The position numbers and the translations under genes were made by a program. Under the pieces are notes generated by a model, which had not been told where the DNA came from, made no database searches, and saw only the letters and a program-made list of their open reading frames with translations. Shown piece by piece: positions 15,362 to 25,222 of a DNA stretch of 64,000 nucleotides (positions are counted from its first letter, which is position 1; every line of letters begins with the position of its first letter). Source of the DNA: Leptospira fletcheri (lineage in GTDB: Bacteria; Spirochaetota; Leptospiria; Leptospirales; Leptospiraceae); NCBI RefSeq assembly GCF_004769195.1, contig NZ_RQET01000004.1, forward strand, positions 310,001-374,000, read 5' to 3'.

Positions 15362-16445
15362 GAATTTACTCCGCAAAATTCCGGGATGGGAAAAAGGAAC
15401 CGTCCTACTCGGAAAGCTGCAAGAATTTTCCTTTACTAAGAAGCTCTTTATCGTCTATTCGATTTTTGCTTTATACTTCCTTCTTTACCACGAATCTCAT
15501 TTACCGTTGTTTTGGATGGTCAGTTTGGCCCTAGTCGGCTACTTGGTCTCCACATTATTGTTTTGGGGAATCGTTTACTCCTATAGAAAATTAGAAACTA
15601 AAGTCGAAATCCCTGCAATCATCACGGAAGTAGGAATCTCGCGCCCAACTACCGCGCTAGTTCCTTGGATCGAAGTAGGGCTTTTCCTAATTTCGATACT
15701 GATCTGCTACTCGACCGAATTTTTCGCAAACAGATCCGGGCTACTGTTTTTCATCATTTATTGCATCGGTGCGCTTTCAGTCCGATTTTTAGAGAATAAA
15801 ATCTACTATAAAGCGGGCTTTTTAGGAGTCCTGATTCTTGCTTCCGGTCTCGGCAGCTTTAAGGCTCTGCAATTCACCGAAAATTGGGTGGCTTATATTC
15901 TATTTAAGCCTGCCTTCCAGGAAAAGGATCTGACTCACTGGAATTTTGACGAGAGTACGAGAACCGTCTCGAATCCGGAATTGAAGCTCTCTCTAAAACT
16001 TCCGGAAGATTTTTATTTCCACAACCCCAAAAACCTAACATGGGAAAATAAGACGGGAACCGGGCAGATTGCCGGAATCATCTCGACCAGTGATTCTGAC
16101 CCGAACCGTTATCCGTACATCCGTATCTTTTACGTTCCGCAACCGTACGTGGAGATAGATCCTTTAATCTCCGAGTTTAAGAAGTACCTGGACCTATTAG
16201 TAAGCCGGGGAGATATCGAGGAACTGAACGAGCTGGAACACGAGGATTTCAACAACCGATATTCCGGCAAGTTCTGGACTTTTTACGATGTGCTAAGACC
16301 GCGTTATGCGAAAACCGGGATCTTCGTACTTTCGGAGACGAACGAAGGAGATTCCCTCCTTTTTAACGTGACCGAAAGTCTGATCAAAGATCGGAGACAT
16401 GAAGAATCGGTGGAATCTATTCTTACGAGCGTTCATAGAGAATAA
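15360..16445 (+). CDS. Membrane protein with large C-terminal soluble domain, unknown function
   Basis: 362 residues from ATG 15360-15362; upstream in-frame ATGs lie within the divergent gene and add a non-native extension. There are five or six spans in residues ~25-180 (for example LFIVYSIFALYFLLYH, LFLISILICYSTEFF, AGFLGVLILASGLGSF). A soluble domain of about 180 residues follows, rich in beta-like segments ('LKLSLKLPEDFYFHNP', 'YIRIFYVPQPYVEIDP'). Unknown family. No strong Shine-Dalgarno is seen (GGTGA about 9 bases upstream). It is immediately divergent from the membrane protein at 14762. Confidence 0.55.
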   Translation: MNLLRKIPGWEKGTVLLGKLQEFSFTKKLFIVYSIFALYFLLYHESHLPLFWMVSLALVGYLVSTLLFWGIVYSYRKLETKVEIPAIITEVGISRPTTALVPWIEVGLFLISILICYSTEFFANRSGLLFFIIYCIGALSVRFLENKIYYKAGFLGVLILASGLGSFKALQFTENWVAYILFKPAFQEKDLTHWNFDESTRTVSNPELKLSLKLPEDFYFHNPKNLTWENKTGTGQIAGIISTSDSDPNRYPYIRIFYVPQPYVEIDPLISEFKKYLDLLVSRGDIEELNELEHEDFNNRYSGKFWTFYDVLRPRYAKTGIFVLSETNEGDSLLFNVTESLIKDRRHEESVESILTSVHRE

Positions 16446-16451
16446 ACGGAT

Positions 16452-17030
16452 TCAAACTTTTAAGTAGCTCAAGTGATTAGCGATATGCATCGCATGAGCC
16501 GATTCATATTCTTCTTTCGAAAGTTTGCCATAGGCAAAATGAGGAGCGAACTCGCCTTTATGATTGATAAAAGATTCCATGGATTTCCGAAGATTCGCTA
16601 TCCCTTCTTCCAAAGTTCCCTGTTTCGGCAATTCGGGTGCGCCGGGAATCGGCGCATTCAAATCATGGGACATTTTTCCCCGGATCGAAAAGCTGAACAA
16701 CGCTAGCTTTCCAAGAGTGGATTGAAACAATTCCGATTTATTCTCGGGATAGCCGACGATAGAATACCGGATACTTTCCGCACAATGTACGAGAACCTGA
16801 AAGGGACTCCAATCTCCGTAAGGCACGATTTTTCCGGCTCGACTCAAATTTTCGATTTCATGATCGGCCTCCTCCAAAGAACGGAATCTAAGATTCCGAT
16901 CCGAAGTACCTCCGGCAACATTCGTACTACACGATTGCAATAAAATCGAAGAACTAGACAGACAAACCGTAGCTAGCGTAAGGCCCGCACCCGACCTTAA
17001 AAATTCTTTACGATCGATCTTCTTTTCCAT
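16452..17030 (-). CDS. Exported DUF1569 (DinB-like) protein
   Basis: 192 residues. The N-terminus 'DRKEFLRSGAGLTLATVCLSSSSILLQSC' is read here in two parts: 'DRKEFLRSGAG' resembles a twin-arginine-type signal (R-K instead of R-R), and 'SILLQSC' is a lipobox. The mature part has 'WSPFQVLVHCAESIRYSIVG' split by the metal-site His, and 'HAMHIANHLSYLKV' at the C-terminus. This is the His pattern of the DUF1569 four-helix DinB-like fold. An exported lipoprotein of this fold is plausible; the substrate is unknown. Convergent with the membrane protein ending at 16445. Confidence 0.75.
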   Translation of the reverse strand: MEKKIDRKEFLRSGAGLTLATVCLSSSSILLQSCSTNVAGGTSDRNLRFRSLEEADHEIENLSRAGKIVPYGDWSPFQVLVHCAESIRYSIVGYPENKSELFQSTLGKLALFSFSIRGKMSHDLNAPIPGAPELPKQGTLEEGIANLRKSMESFINHKGEFAPHFAYGKLSKEEYESAHAMHIANHLSYLKV

Positions 17031-17123
17031 TCAGGTCCCCGTATCAAAATGATGGAGAACTATAAAATATTCCTTACGCTTGTCCAGTACGTTGTGGAGC
17101 GCTCCGCAGAAAACTCTACGACT

Positions 17124-18221
17124 TCAACGGGAAGGAGTCTTTTTCTCTTTTAAAAGGTCGGTTTGGATTACCGACAAAGGATCCAGCATCGTTCCATGAA
17201 CCCGCAAACCAAGATGAAGATGCGGTCCCGTGGACATTCCCGTACTCCCTATTTTTCCTATAAGATCCCCTTTCTTGACCTTATCTCCCGATTTTACAGA
17301 TAGCTCGGATTGATGCATGTACAAGGAATAAATCTCCGAACCGTGATCGATAACGGTGAAATTTCCTTCATAATGCATCGGTCTGGCAAGAACCACCGTC
17401 CCGTCGTTGATAGCACGGATCGGCTCTCCGATTCCGCCTTTGAAATCCACTCCGCCGTGGGGTTTTCCTTTTTCCTTATTATAGATCCTTCTTTTATAAA
17501 ACGGGCTATTCAGTACCGGATTCGATACCGGATAATCGAAGTCTGACGATATCTGCAAATCCGTTTTCGTTTGGAAGGCTTTTGCTTTCGCTTCCGAGCA
17601 TTCGCGTATGAATGCCATAGTCTCCTCCGGAAGCGAGGCCGAAGTGTATTGTTTGTCCATGGTAAGATGAGAAACTTTGGTAGTGGCGAACGATGTTTTA
17701 GAGATCGGAATCTCGTATTTCTTGGATTCGCTTTTTCTAAAAAGGTTCTTTTCCGTAATTTCTAATATTCCGGAAGATTTGGAAAATTCCGGAGATACCG
17801 GTATAAAAACGTAAAATACTCCTTCTTTTTTGGAAACAAGGAGTTCCTGCCCGTCCCAAGCCACACGGATCCGATCCAATTTGGAAAAAATATCCGGAAT
17901 CGGACGGATAGAAAGAAGCAGCAATTCTCCTTGAGCAAATTTTCGACCGACAAGGCGAAAGGAAAATAAGGACTCTTTTTTTTCTACGATTTCACCTGCC
18001 GATCTTTTATTCGCTCCGGCTCGCGGACCGGAGGAGCCTTTTTTCGAAACTCCGGCTTTCGTTTTTTTCGAAGAGGTATTTTCGGCGATCGTCGTGGCGA
18101 TTTTTTGATCCTTCGCTCCGGCCGCTCCCGCTTTGGACTGAGCATGACTCTGCCAAGTAGAGAGGAGGCAAATGATCAAAACGATTCCGAACTTTTTCGG
18201 TAGGATAGTTCTCTTCTCCAT
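17124..18221 (-). CDS. M23-family murein endopeptidase (LytM domain)
   Basis: 366 residues from ATG 18221-18219 with AAGG eight bases upstream; the frame is open further upstream, but a clean signal peptide starts here (KRTILPKKFGIVLIICLLS, cleavage after SHA). A low-complexity Ala/Lys/Ser linker and a beta-rich middle precede the catalytic domain. 'HGGVDF' and 'GPHLHLGL' supply the zinc ligands, with 'TVIDHGSEIYSLYMH' between. The family cleaves peptidoglycan peptide bridges in the periplasm. It is divergent from the flagellar operon starting at 18482, 260 bases away. A link to flagellar assembly is a guess from position only. Confidence 0.88.
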   Translation of the reverse strand: MEKRTILPKKFGIVLIICLLSTWQSHAQSKAGAAGAKDQKIATTIAENTSSKKTKAGVSKKGSSGPRAGANKRSAGEIVEKKESLFSFRLVGRKFAQGELLLLSIRPIPDIFSKLDRIRVAWDGQELLVSKKEGVFYVFIPVSPEFSKSSGILEITEKNLFRKSESKKYEIPISKTSFATTKVSHLTMDKQYTSASLPEETMAFIRECSEAKAKAFQTKTDLQISSDFDYPVSNPVLNSPFYKRRIYNKEKGKPHGGVDFKGGIGEPIRAINDGTVVLARPMHYEGNFTVIDHGSEIYSLYMHQSELSVKSGDKVKKGDLIGKIGSTGMSTGPHLHLGLRVHGTMLDPLSVIQTDLLKEKKTPSR

Positions 18222-18481
18222 GAAAATACCTTTTAATCTTCGGATTTTCGCAGTCGTTCGTGCGGAAATTTTTCCTATGAAAATTTTGGACGAGACCGAA
18301 CCGATTTTCATCTCTTTGAATTTTCCCGATCGCATCCGAAACCGATTCGATCGAAGAGAATCCCATTTTTTTCGATGAGTTCCCCTCCATTATGTCCCTT
18401 AGAATCTTCGGCAATGAATTTCTCCAAAAAACCCCTCATAAAATTTCCCAATCAACCGATGGATGGAAAAGGACGCAAAAT

Positions 18482-19021
18482 ATGACGAACCCAAAAGAGG
18501 AATGGTTGGAGCGGATTTATTCCCTGTTCGAGGAAGAGATCCGATTGTACTCGGAAATTCTGGAATTGGAGAAGGAAAAAGCGACGGCGATCGGTAAAGC
18601 CGACGGGAAATCGTTGGAAAGAATCGCAAAGAGAACGTATGAACTGATCGTTCATGCCAGCGAGATCGAGCGGGTTCGCATGAACACCATCCAAGAAGTC
18701 CATAGCACAAGAAACTCCGACACCGAGGGAATTTCTCCCTCTGTTACTCTTACCGAATTCCTGAATCGGTTGGATCGAGAATCGGGATACAAACTGAAAC
18801 ATTTAGGCACGCAACTCAAAGACGTAGTTCATAGACTCAAAGACCGGATCAAGGCGAACGATAAACTGATCCGCACTAGGCAGGAATTCCTGAAAGCGAC
18901 GATCGATGCAATGAGAGAAAACTCTAAAAGCGGAGAAGTCGCTACATACGAGGGTGAAAGCCCGATGAATTCCAGGACGAAGAAAAAAAGATCTTCTGTT
19001 CTGGTAAACGCCTCCGCTTGA
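18482..19021 (+). CDS. flgN: FlgN-type flagellar chaperone
   Basis: 180 residues from ATG 18482 with AAGGA eight bases upstream; the frame is open upstream but lacks a better start. The protein is all-helical and charged, with heptad-like segments ('[20 protein letters not shown]', '[19 protein letters not shown]') and a Lys/Ser-rich tail. FlgN chaperones FlgK and FlgL to the export gate. The call rests on helical character plus position directly before flgK-flgL, not on a strong motif. It is followed by flgK 28 bases after its stop. Confidence 0.75.
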   Translation: MTNPKEEWLERIYSLFEEEIRLYSEILELEKEKATAIGKADGKSLERIAKRTYELIVHASEIERVRMNTIQEVHSTRNSDTEGISPSVTLTEFLNRLDRESGYKLKHLGTQLKDVVHRLKDRIKANDKLIRTRQEFLKATIDAMRENSKSGEVATYEGESPMNSRTKKKRSSVLVNASA

Positions 19022-19049
19022 GGCAGTAAGGAAAAAGGGGGGAGAGAAA

Positions 19050-20960
19050 ATGGGATCCACATTCTCCGGATTGGAAATCGGCAAACGAGGTTTGACCGCC
19101 CACCAACAAGCTCTGCAAACGACGGGGCATAACATATCAAACGCCGACAATAAGCATTATTCCCGCCAAAGGGTCGTACTTCAAGCTACAGATCCTCTAT
19201 ACGAGCCTTCCTTAAATAGGGCCCATTTGCCCGGACAAATCGGACAAGGGGTGGAAATTGCCGCTATCGAAAGAGTCCGGGACAATTTCATAGACGATAG
19301 GATCATAGAGACTTCGGGAGTTAAGGATTACTGGGCGGCGAAAAACGAGTATCTCTACCAGACGGAAACGATCTTTAACGAGCCGAACGGAACGACCCTT
19401 AGGACTTTAATGGATAAATTCTGGTCTTCTTGGGAGGAATTATCTAATTATCCCGAGGATAACGCTCATCGTTCCGTCGTTCTGGAAAAAGCCCAGGGCC
19501 TCGGAAGCAGAATGGAAGACGTATTCAGAAAGCTCTCCCAACTTCGGGATCAGGCCAATCGGGAAATCGAATCGCACGCATTGCATCTGAACGTCATCGC
19601 CGAGAACATAAGAACTCTGAACGAAAGGATCTCCAAGTCCGAAGCTTTAGGAGATCGTCCGAACGATCTGTACGACAAAAGGGATTCCCTTTTGCAGGAA
19701 CTTTCCGGTTTAACGGATATTACGATCGGTAGAAGCGACGAAGACGAATTGATGGTCTTTATCGGACAGCAGATCCTAGTTCAAGGCGGAAAAGCCAACA
19801 AAATAGAGATCCTCGGAAATCCGGGTAAAGACGGTCTTCTGGATCTTTATTGGCAGACGACCGGAGATCCTGTTTTACTACGAAAAGGAAGATTACAGGG
19901 ATTGGTGGAAGTCCGAGATTCCATTTTAAGGGAAAAGATCGATCAAGTGGACGCGCTGGCGGTCAACGTGATGGACGTGATTAACGAGATCCATAAAGAC
20001 GGGTTCGGAATCAACGGAAACACCAACCAGAACTTTTTCGAAATCAGATCTTTGGCCCTCAACACGTTCGGAGAATACGATTCGGACGGAGACGGCCAAA
20101 ACGATATCACCGCGATTTTCCGGGTTTCGGGCAAGAACACGTTGGATCCGGATAGACCGATAGGTATCGGTGGAACTCTGACTTTCCATAAACCGGACGA
20201 AAAAGAAACCTCCGTCTTGGTACCTTACTCGGCAAACGACACTTTAAACGGTATCATTAAACGAATCAACGCGTCCAAAGTAGGGGTCGTGGCTTATATG
20301 AACCACGACAACCAACTGGCCTTAAAGGCGACGGTCGCCGAGGATTCCCCGAAACGGAACTTTATCCTGAGACACCTAGAAGATTCCGGAGATCTTCTCG
20401 TAGGCTTGACCGGAATTCTGATGGCGTCCGGGCCGGCGGGAGCCTACGATTACAAACGGCTAGGAGAAATCACGAAGTTGCAGTCCAAGCCGGAAGACAT
20501 TACGCTTTCTCCGCATTTTCATCCTTCCTCCCATTTTAGGATCAGCGAGCAAATCGCCAGTAACGTGGCCAATATCGCAGCCGCGAGAGGAAAAGACGTC
20601 GGAGGAACCGGAGATTATAATTCACCCGGCGGACACAAAGACGGAAGAAACGCGCTCTTAGTCGCGTCGGCTCTTCGAAACAATCCTGTTATGGTGGACT
20701 ACTCCAAAACGACTGACGATTTTTATAATACTCTCGTTTCAAAATTAGGTACGGAAGCCAGGGAAGCCAAACAAGAGTGGGGCATCCAAACGGATTTGAT
20801 GACCGAACTCGAAAATATGAGACAATCCGTTATGGGAGTAAGTCTGGACGAAGAGATGGCCAATATGGTCCAATTCCAGCACTCGTACAACGCTGCCGCA
20901 AAGATGATCAATACCATGAACGAAATTCTAGATACGATCATCAATCGGCTAGGCGCATAA
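19050..20960 (+). CDS. flgK: Flagellar hook-associated protein 1
   Basis: 636 residues. The N-terminus '[19 protein letters not shown]', followed by '[19 protein letters not shown]', is the classical rod/hook-protein signature. The C-terminus '[20 protein letters not shown]', then '[17 protein letters not shown]', is the matching coiled C-terminal signature. An AAGG-containing GC-rich leader precedes the ATG. FlgK joins the hook to the filament; in spirochaetes the assembly lies in the periplasm. Middle regions are variable, as usual. Confidence 0.95.
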   Translation: MGSTFSGLEIGKRGLTAHQQALQTTGHNISNADNKHYSRQRVVLQATDPLYEPSLNRAHLPGQIGQGVEIAAIERVRDNFIDDRIIETSGVKDYWAAKNEYLYQTETIFNEPNGTTLRTLMDKFWSSWEELSNYPEDNAHRSVVLEKAQGLGSRMEDVFRKLSQLRDQANREIESHALHLNVIAENIRTLNERISKSEALGDRPNDLYDKRDSLLQELSGLTDITIGRSDEDELMVFIGQQILVQGGKANKIEILGNPGKDGLLDLYWQTTGDPVLLRKGRLQGLVEVRDSILREKIDQVDALAVNVMDVINEIHKDGFGINGNTNQNFFEIRSLALNTFGEYDSDGDGQNDITAIFRVSGKNTLDPDRPIGIGGTLTFHKPDEKETSVLVPYSANDTLNGIIKRINASKVGVVAYMNHDNQLALKATVAEDSPKRNFILRHLEDSGDLLVGLTGILMASGPAGAYDYKRLGEITKLQSKPEDITLSPHFHPSSHFRISEQIASNVANIAAARGKDVGGTGDYNSPGGHKDGRNALLVASALRNNPVMVDYSKTTDDFYNTLVSKLGTEAREAKQEWGIQTDLMTELENMRQSVMGVSLDEEMANMVQFQHSYNAAAKMINTMNEILDTIINRLGA

Positions 20961-20993
20961 ATTTTCCGCGGGAAATAGCAAGGAGGCTAAGCC

Positions 20994-22262
20994 ATGATGC
21001 GGATCACTAACATGATGCAGAACAACACTCTCGTGAGGACTTTGAATCGTCACCAATTGGCACTTGACGAGACCCAAAATCAATTGGGTACCGGCCAGAG
21101 GATCAAAACTCCTTCCGACGATCCGGGAAGGGCCACGAACCAAATGTTCTTCCGCTCTCGTATAAACGAATTAGAAACTTTTCAATCGAACATAGACGAC
21201 GGTTTCGGCCGACTGCAGCAGATAGACGGAGAATTGGACCGTATCGGAAATCTTTTCCAGAGGGCCAGGGTTCTTGCTGTGCAAGCTTCAAACGGTATTT
21301 ACCAAGGGGACAAAGGTTTCGAATTGGAAGTAGCGGTCGGCAAGGAGATCGACGAGCTTTTACGCGCCTTAGTGGATATTGCGAATACCCGAGATGCGAC
21401 GGGTCGCCCACTATTCGGAGGACATGTCATCGAACGTCCGCCTTTCGAACCCATCGAATCTAAAATCAAAGGTCTCCAAGGACTCGAACTGAAGAACCAA
21501 TATATAGGCGTGGAATATCGCGGGGATATCGGAGAACAGATCCGGGAGATCGAAAAAGGGGAATACATACCCGTCACGGTTCCGGGAAACAAAGTTTTCT
21601 GGGGAACGAACATGAGTGTTACTAGCCGCGTGGATAACTCCGGTTACGTCGCAGTATCCGATCAGAAATTCAAGATCGATGGCGCCGAGATACTGGTGTC
21701 AGCAGGCGATACTATCGACGACATCATTGATAAGATCAACAACGCTCCGATAGAAGTCAAAGCGAACAAACTGGCTCAAGACAATATCAGCCTTAGCTCG
21801 ACGGCTCCCCATCAAATTTGGTTGGAAGACACGGAAGGCGGAACGGTACTTCGGGATATTGGCCTTATCGACCCAGCGAATTCGGAGCCGCCCAACAATT
21901 ACAGTAAATCCGCAACGGTAACGGGACTATCCGTATTCGATGTGCTGATACAGTTCAGAAACGATTTGATCCAGAAAGACCAGGAACGGATTTCCGGAAG
22001 AGATATCCAAGACTTGGACCTTGCACTGGAAAACGTTCTTCGTTATAGGGCGATCACCGGTGCCAGAATGAATCGATTGGAAGAACATTCTCAGAGAGTG
22101 GAATTCGATAAATCTTATATGACCGAGTTGCTTGCTAAGAACGAAGGCATAGATTTCCCGGAAACCATCATGAATCTGAAGTGGTTGGAAACGATCCACC
22201 AGTATGCTCTGAATGTGGGGTCCAAAATCATTAAACCTACTTTGATGGATTTTCTAAGGTAA
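20994..22262 (+). CDS. flgL: Flagellar hook-associated protein 3
   Basis: 422 residues. 'MRITNMMQNNTLVRTLNRHQ' matches the FlgL N-terminus, followed by 'QNQLGTGQRIKTPSDDPG' (flagellin-type S/G-x-R-I-x-x-x-S-D-D-P). The last ~45 residues form the C-terminal helix expected of the family. AAGGAGG lies about six bases before the ATG. It forms the second junction ring between hook and filament. It is 33 bases downstream of flgK. Confidence 0.95.
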   Translation: MMRITNMMQNNTLVRTLNRHQLALDETQNQLGTGQRIKTPSDDPGRATNQMFFRSRINELETFQSNIDDGFGRLQQIDGELDRIGNLFQRARVLAVQASNGIYQGDKGFELEVAVGKEIDELLRALVDIANTRDATGRPLFGGHVIERPPFEPIESKIKGLQGLELKNQYIGVEYRGDIGEQIREIEKGEYIPVTVPGNKVFWGTNMSVTSRVDNSGYVAVSDQKFKIDGAEILVSAGDTIDDIIDKINNAPIEVKANKLAQDNISLSSTAPHQIWLEDTEGGTVLRDIGLIDPANSEPPNNYSKSATVTGLSVFDVLIQFRNDLIQKDQERISGRDIQDLDLALENVLRYRAITGARMNRLEEHSQRVEFDKSYMTELLAKNEGIDFPETIMNLKWLETIHQYALNVGSKIIKPTLMDFLR

Positions 22263-22311
22263 TACAACCCGGGAATTTTCGTTGTAGGAAGCCAAATTAA
22301 CGTTTAAACTA

Positions 22312-22334
22312 ACGGGATCCGAAAGGATCCCCGT
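22312..22334 (+). promoter_or_regulatory. Hairpin in the fliW-csrA leader
   Basis: ACGGGATCC and GGATCCCCGT pair around a GAAA tetraloop (one bulged G), 13 bases before the fliW ATG. GGA occurs on the 3' side next to the loop and again in TGTAGGA at 22284-22290. CsrA binds GGA in or beside loops, so autoregulation through this leader is possible; it may also just separate flgL from fliW. Confidence 0.45.
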
Positions 22335-22347
22335 AAAAAGGTCGGTT

Positions 22348-22797
22348 ATGGTTGAAATCCAAAGCAAACCCTTCGGAAAAATTCGAATATCTGAGCGCCA
22401 AATGATCCGTTTCCCCGAAGGACTCTTGGGATTCGGGAATTATAAAAACTTCGCCTTGATCGAAGAGGAAGAGGAATCCGTCTTTAAATGGTTGCAGTCC
22501 GTGGACGAAGTGGAACTAGCTTTCGTGGTCATTCCTCCGTCTTTATTTAAGAAGGAATACGTACCCGTATTGAATCTCGACGAACTTTCTCAGATAGGTA
22601 TAGCGAACGTATCCGAAGCGCTTGTTTTAGTGATCGTAACCATTCCGAACGACGATCCTGCCTCTATGACGGCAAATCTCCAAGGTCCGATTTTAATCAA
22701 CAAAACCGACCTAACGGGCAGACAATACGTTTCCAGAAACGAGAACCATTCGGTTCGCGAAAGGATTCTGGAAAGCGCAACCGTGGAGATGTCATAA
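22348..22797 (+). CDS. fliW: Flagellar assembly factor FliW
   Basis: 149 residues. 'RFPEGLLGFGNYKNFALIEEE' (split by FGNY) and 'FKWLQSVDEVELAFVVIPP' are FliW signatures, and 'TANLQGPILINKTDLTGRQ' is the C-terminal beta block. In other bacteria FliW binds flagellin and, when free, sequesters CsrA allosterically, a partner-switch tying flagellin translation to export. Stop TAA is at 22795-22797, and csrA begins at the very next base. Confidence 0.95.
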   Translation: MVEIQSKPFGKIRISERQMIRFPEGLLGFGNYKNFALIEEEEESVFKWLQSVDEVELAFVVIPPSLFKKEYVPVLNLDELSQIGIANVSEALVLVIVTIPNDDPASMTANLQGPILINKTDLTGRQYVSRNENHSVRERILESATVEMS

Positions 22798-23058
22798 GTG
22801 CTCGTATTAGCAAGAAGAACAAACGAATCGATCATAATCGGAGACGATATCGAAATCGTTATCGTAGACATCAAAGGCGATCAGGTAAAAATAGGGGTGA
22901 AGGCCCCGAAAGAAGTTTCCGTACACCGGGCCGAAGTATACCGCGAAATCCAAGCCGAAAATAAAAAAGCGGCAGGAACGAAAATCAAGCCGGAGGAACT
23001 CGGTAAAATTGGCAACATTCTTAAAAAAGGCGATACGAATAAAAAAGATAAGACTTAG
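22798..23058 (+). CDS. csrA: Carbon storage regulator / translational regulator CsrA
   Basis: 86 residues from a GTG start with no gap after fliW. '[20 protein letters not shown]' is the N-terminal strand region, with '[21 protein letters not shown]' after it, keeping the Arg of the RNA-binding 'VHR' edge. The lysine-rich C-terminal tail of ~25 residues is longer than in E. coli (61 residues) but common in Gram-negative relatives with FliW. It binds GGA-containing mRNA leaders, in other bacteria that of flagellin. Confidence 0.95.
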   Translation: MLVLARRTNESIIIGDDIEIVIVDIKGDQVKIGVKAPKEVSVHRAEVYREIQAENKKAAGTKIKPEELGKIGNILKKGDTNKKDKT

Positions 23059-23896
23059 AACCTTTCCCATCTTATTAAGCCTCGCTCTTCTCTCCTGGGA
23101 ATGTCTTTCCTTGCAAAGGAAAGAAATGGCCACCTTGTCGGATTCCGTCGTTCTGTTTTATATCCATAAAAGTCGTGAGACTCCCGAATTTTTAGAGCCT
23201 GAAACTTGGCTACCGCTCGCTTCCACCGTGTTAAGAGAAGTTCATTTCGATTCTGACGAAAAAGCCGCCTTTCTGCAAAGATGGGAATCTTTGTTCAAAT
23301 ATCTAGGAATCAGCGATAATATCGTCGGTGCAAAGGAACCGATCCGTCTTTTCACGGAGGAAGAATCCCGAATTCTGGGTGAACTATTATACAAAGCGGA
23401 GAAAGAGATCCCGGACGGAAGTCCCAAGGCGTACCAGATCATACTAAAAAGGGAAGACCAGCTCCGGCCCGGATTGAGAATCAGACGTACGGTTTTCTAT
23501 CTTAGAAACCGTCTAGATTGCATGCTCTTCGAGTTCGGAGAAATCGGGCAAGTCGTGGATTTCCAAACGACTTATGCATTGCGAGACTGGATCCTTTACC
23601 CGATTCGCGAGCCGGAAATTGCTCCCACAAACTCCGTTTTTTTACCCGAGATCCGACCTCTCGGTTTAGAGTATGCGGAACCGATTGCGGGCAGAAACGC
23701 CACGAATAATCGTCTTTGTATCCGTCCGAATTTTTGGACCGAAAAAAAACTTTCAGAACCCGAATCCGTTTCCAAGACGAAACCTCCAAAAGAAGCAGCA
23801 GATCGTCTGAAAATTTTAAAAGACCTCTTGGAAAAGCGCCTGATTACGAAAGACGAATACGAACGTAAAAAGACCGAGATTCTGAAAGATCTCTAA
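23009..23896 (+). CDS. Exported protein with SHOCT-like C-terminus, unknown function
   Basis: 295 residues from TTG 23009, which lies 50 bases inside csrA in another frame. GGAGGA (22992-22997) sits 11 bases before it, also inside csrA. The N-terminus is basic then hydrophobic ([16 protein letters not shown]), a signal peptide whose cysteine context (W-E-C) is poor for a lipobox. The body is not recognised. The C-terminal ~27 residues '[19 protein letters not shown]' fit the SHOCT short-helix motif (L-x-x-L-x-x-x-G/R-x-I/L-x-x-E-F/Y). It is the last gene of the flagellar operon; a flagellar role is not implied. Confidence 0.65.
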   Translation: MATFLKKAIRIKKIRLRTFPILLSLALLSWECLSLQRKEMATLSDSVVLFYIHKSRETPEFLEPETWLPLASTVLREVHFDSDEKAAFLQRWESLFKYLGISDNIVGAKEPIRLFTEEESRILGELLYKAEKEIPDGSPKAYQIILKREDQLRPGLRIRRTVFYLRNRLDCMLFEFGEIGQVVDFQTTYALRDWILYPIREPEIAPTNSVFLPEIRPLGLEYAEPIAGRNATNNRLCIRPNFWTEKKLSEPESVSKTKPPKEAADRLKILKDLLEKRLITKDEYERKKTEILKDL

Positions 23897-24331
23897 GACT
23901 ATTTCTTTCCGTAAAACTGCGGGATGGATCATAAACTAGATTAAAAGACCGGAGCGACCCCTTGCGGGGTCGCTCACGTAGTGAGAATAGTGAAGAGAAT
24001 TGGATATATGTTAACTAAGTGATCGGATAAAACCGGTACTCAGGTAACATTCCTTAAGTACCATATACCGAAAACGCATCTGTTGGACAGATTTTTTTCA
24101 GGAAATTTGCGGATTTTTCATAAGAAGGCCGCAAAGTAACATTTCTATTTAAAAGGCTTTAAGCAGAGTATTCCTGTCAGCACGTTAGAGACAACTTCCC
24201 GTCTCCTTTTCTGATATCCGACGAAATTCAGACCCCTCTGCAAGGGTATAAATTCCGTTTAAAAGAAATTTTTTTCCGAATAAAAGGCAAGCGGACCGGC
24301 AAGAGACAGAATCGAACGGTTTCGAAACTCT
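23897..24331. other. 435-base gene-free region after the flagellar operon
   Basis: It holds the double hairpin at 23952-23985 and otherwise mixed-composition sequence with runs of T (for example at 24090 and 24270). No open frame of note, tRNA or repeat array was seen. It separates the convergent exported protein and M48 protease genes, so it may serve as a transcription barrier. Confidence 0.5.
23952..23985. repeat. Two adjacent hairpins (possible repeat element or terminator)
   Basis: GAGCGACCCC (23952-23961) and GGGGTCGCTC (23966-23975) form a perfect 10-bp stem with loop TTGC. CTCAC/GTGAG at 23973-23985 forms a second small hairpin sharing three bases. No T-run follows, so it is not a standard intrinsic terminator; it may be a dispersed palindromic repeat. 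Confidence 0.6.
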
Positions 24332-25222
24332 TTATTTGCGTAGCACAAATTCCGATTCGTACTCGGAATCGAACCGACAAATCCGATCCGATAAATTTCG
24401 AATTCCTATATAATATTTTCCTTTATTTTCTCGTTTGGCCTTTTCTCGAAATTTCTCGGACCGAAGGTCGAGGTACGGATGAGTCATAAAATACTCCCCG
24501 ATCGGGGATTCCGTTTTTTCCTGCCCTCCGGCGGATTCCTTTAATCTTTGGAATGTTTTTCCCATTGCAAACGGATCATAACCTTCCCGAATCAGAACTT
24601 TGTATCCGTAGTCATCCGCTTCGTCTTCCTGGTTTTTACTAAAGCCGGGCTTGAGTAGGATCCTGACGGCTAAATCCGCAAGCTCTCCCAGGCCGGCTGC
24701 ATCTATTTTCCGGCTTAAAAGTTCGAAACGAACCCCGTCCATACAATGGGAAAGCTCCACATGTCCGATTTCATGCCCGATCACGGATACCAATTCCGAT
24801 TCCGATCGTACCGTCTTAAGTAGACCGGATGTAACGAATAAAACGCCCCCCGGCATTGCGAAGGCGTTCGCTTCCTCGGTTTCGAGGATCAAAATCCTGT
24901 AATGAAAGCCCTTCTTATTTCTTTCGGAAAGTTTCGCCACCAAAGACCTTAAGTATACCAAGTCCGGGTTTTGTTCGTTCTCCGCATAACCGGAGTATCT
25001 TTCCGCAATCGCATCTCCGAGTTGCTTTTCGTCCAAATCCGATATCGGAAGCACCTTAGTCAAACCTCTGTCCAGAGTTTTGAGAGGTTTTCCCAAAAGC
25101 TGGAACATCGGCGCGAGCGTGGCCTGTTTTTCTACGCCGATTTTGAATGCCGAAACAAAAATCGCCAGGCAAATCCCGGATAAAATCAAAATGAGAAAGA
25201 ACGCACCTCTTTTATTGAACAT
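24332..25222 (-). CDS. M48-family membrane-anchored metalloprotease
   Basis: 296 residues. An N-terminal hydrophobic anchor (AFFLILILSGICLAIFVSAF) precedes the catalytic domain. 'ELVSVIGHEIGHVELSH' carries the HExxH zinc site, 'NQEDEADDYGYKVL' the third ligand Glu, and 'FMTHPYLDLRSEKF' the family C-terminal H-P block. M48 enzymes of this layout (Oma1/BepA/LoiP-like) act in the periplasm in envelope quality control. The start overlaps the end of the DUF2339 gene by 11 bases, so they form a minus-strand operon. Confidence 0.88.
   Translation of the reverse strand: MFNKRGAFFLILILSGICLAIFVSAFKIGVEKQATLAPMFQLLGKPLKTLDRGLTKVLPISDLDEKQLGDAIAERYSGYAENEQNPDLVYLRSLVAKLSERNKKGFHYRILILETEEANAFAMPGGVLFVTSGLLKTVRSESELVSVIGHEIGHVELSHCMDGVRFELLSRKIDAAGLGELADLAVRILLKPGFSKNQEDEADDYGYKVLIREGYDPFAMGKTFQRLKESAGGQEKTESPIGEYFMTHPYLDLRSEKFREKAKRENKGKYYIGIRNLSDRICRFDSEYESEFVLRK

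Noticed and set aside
24044..24141. GTAACA half-sites resembling the TetR operator
   Set aside because: Single half-sites without an inverted partner; likely chance.
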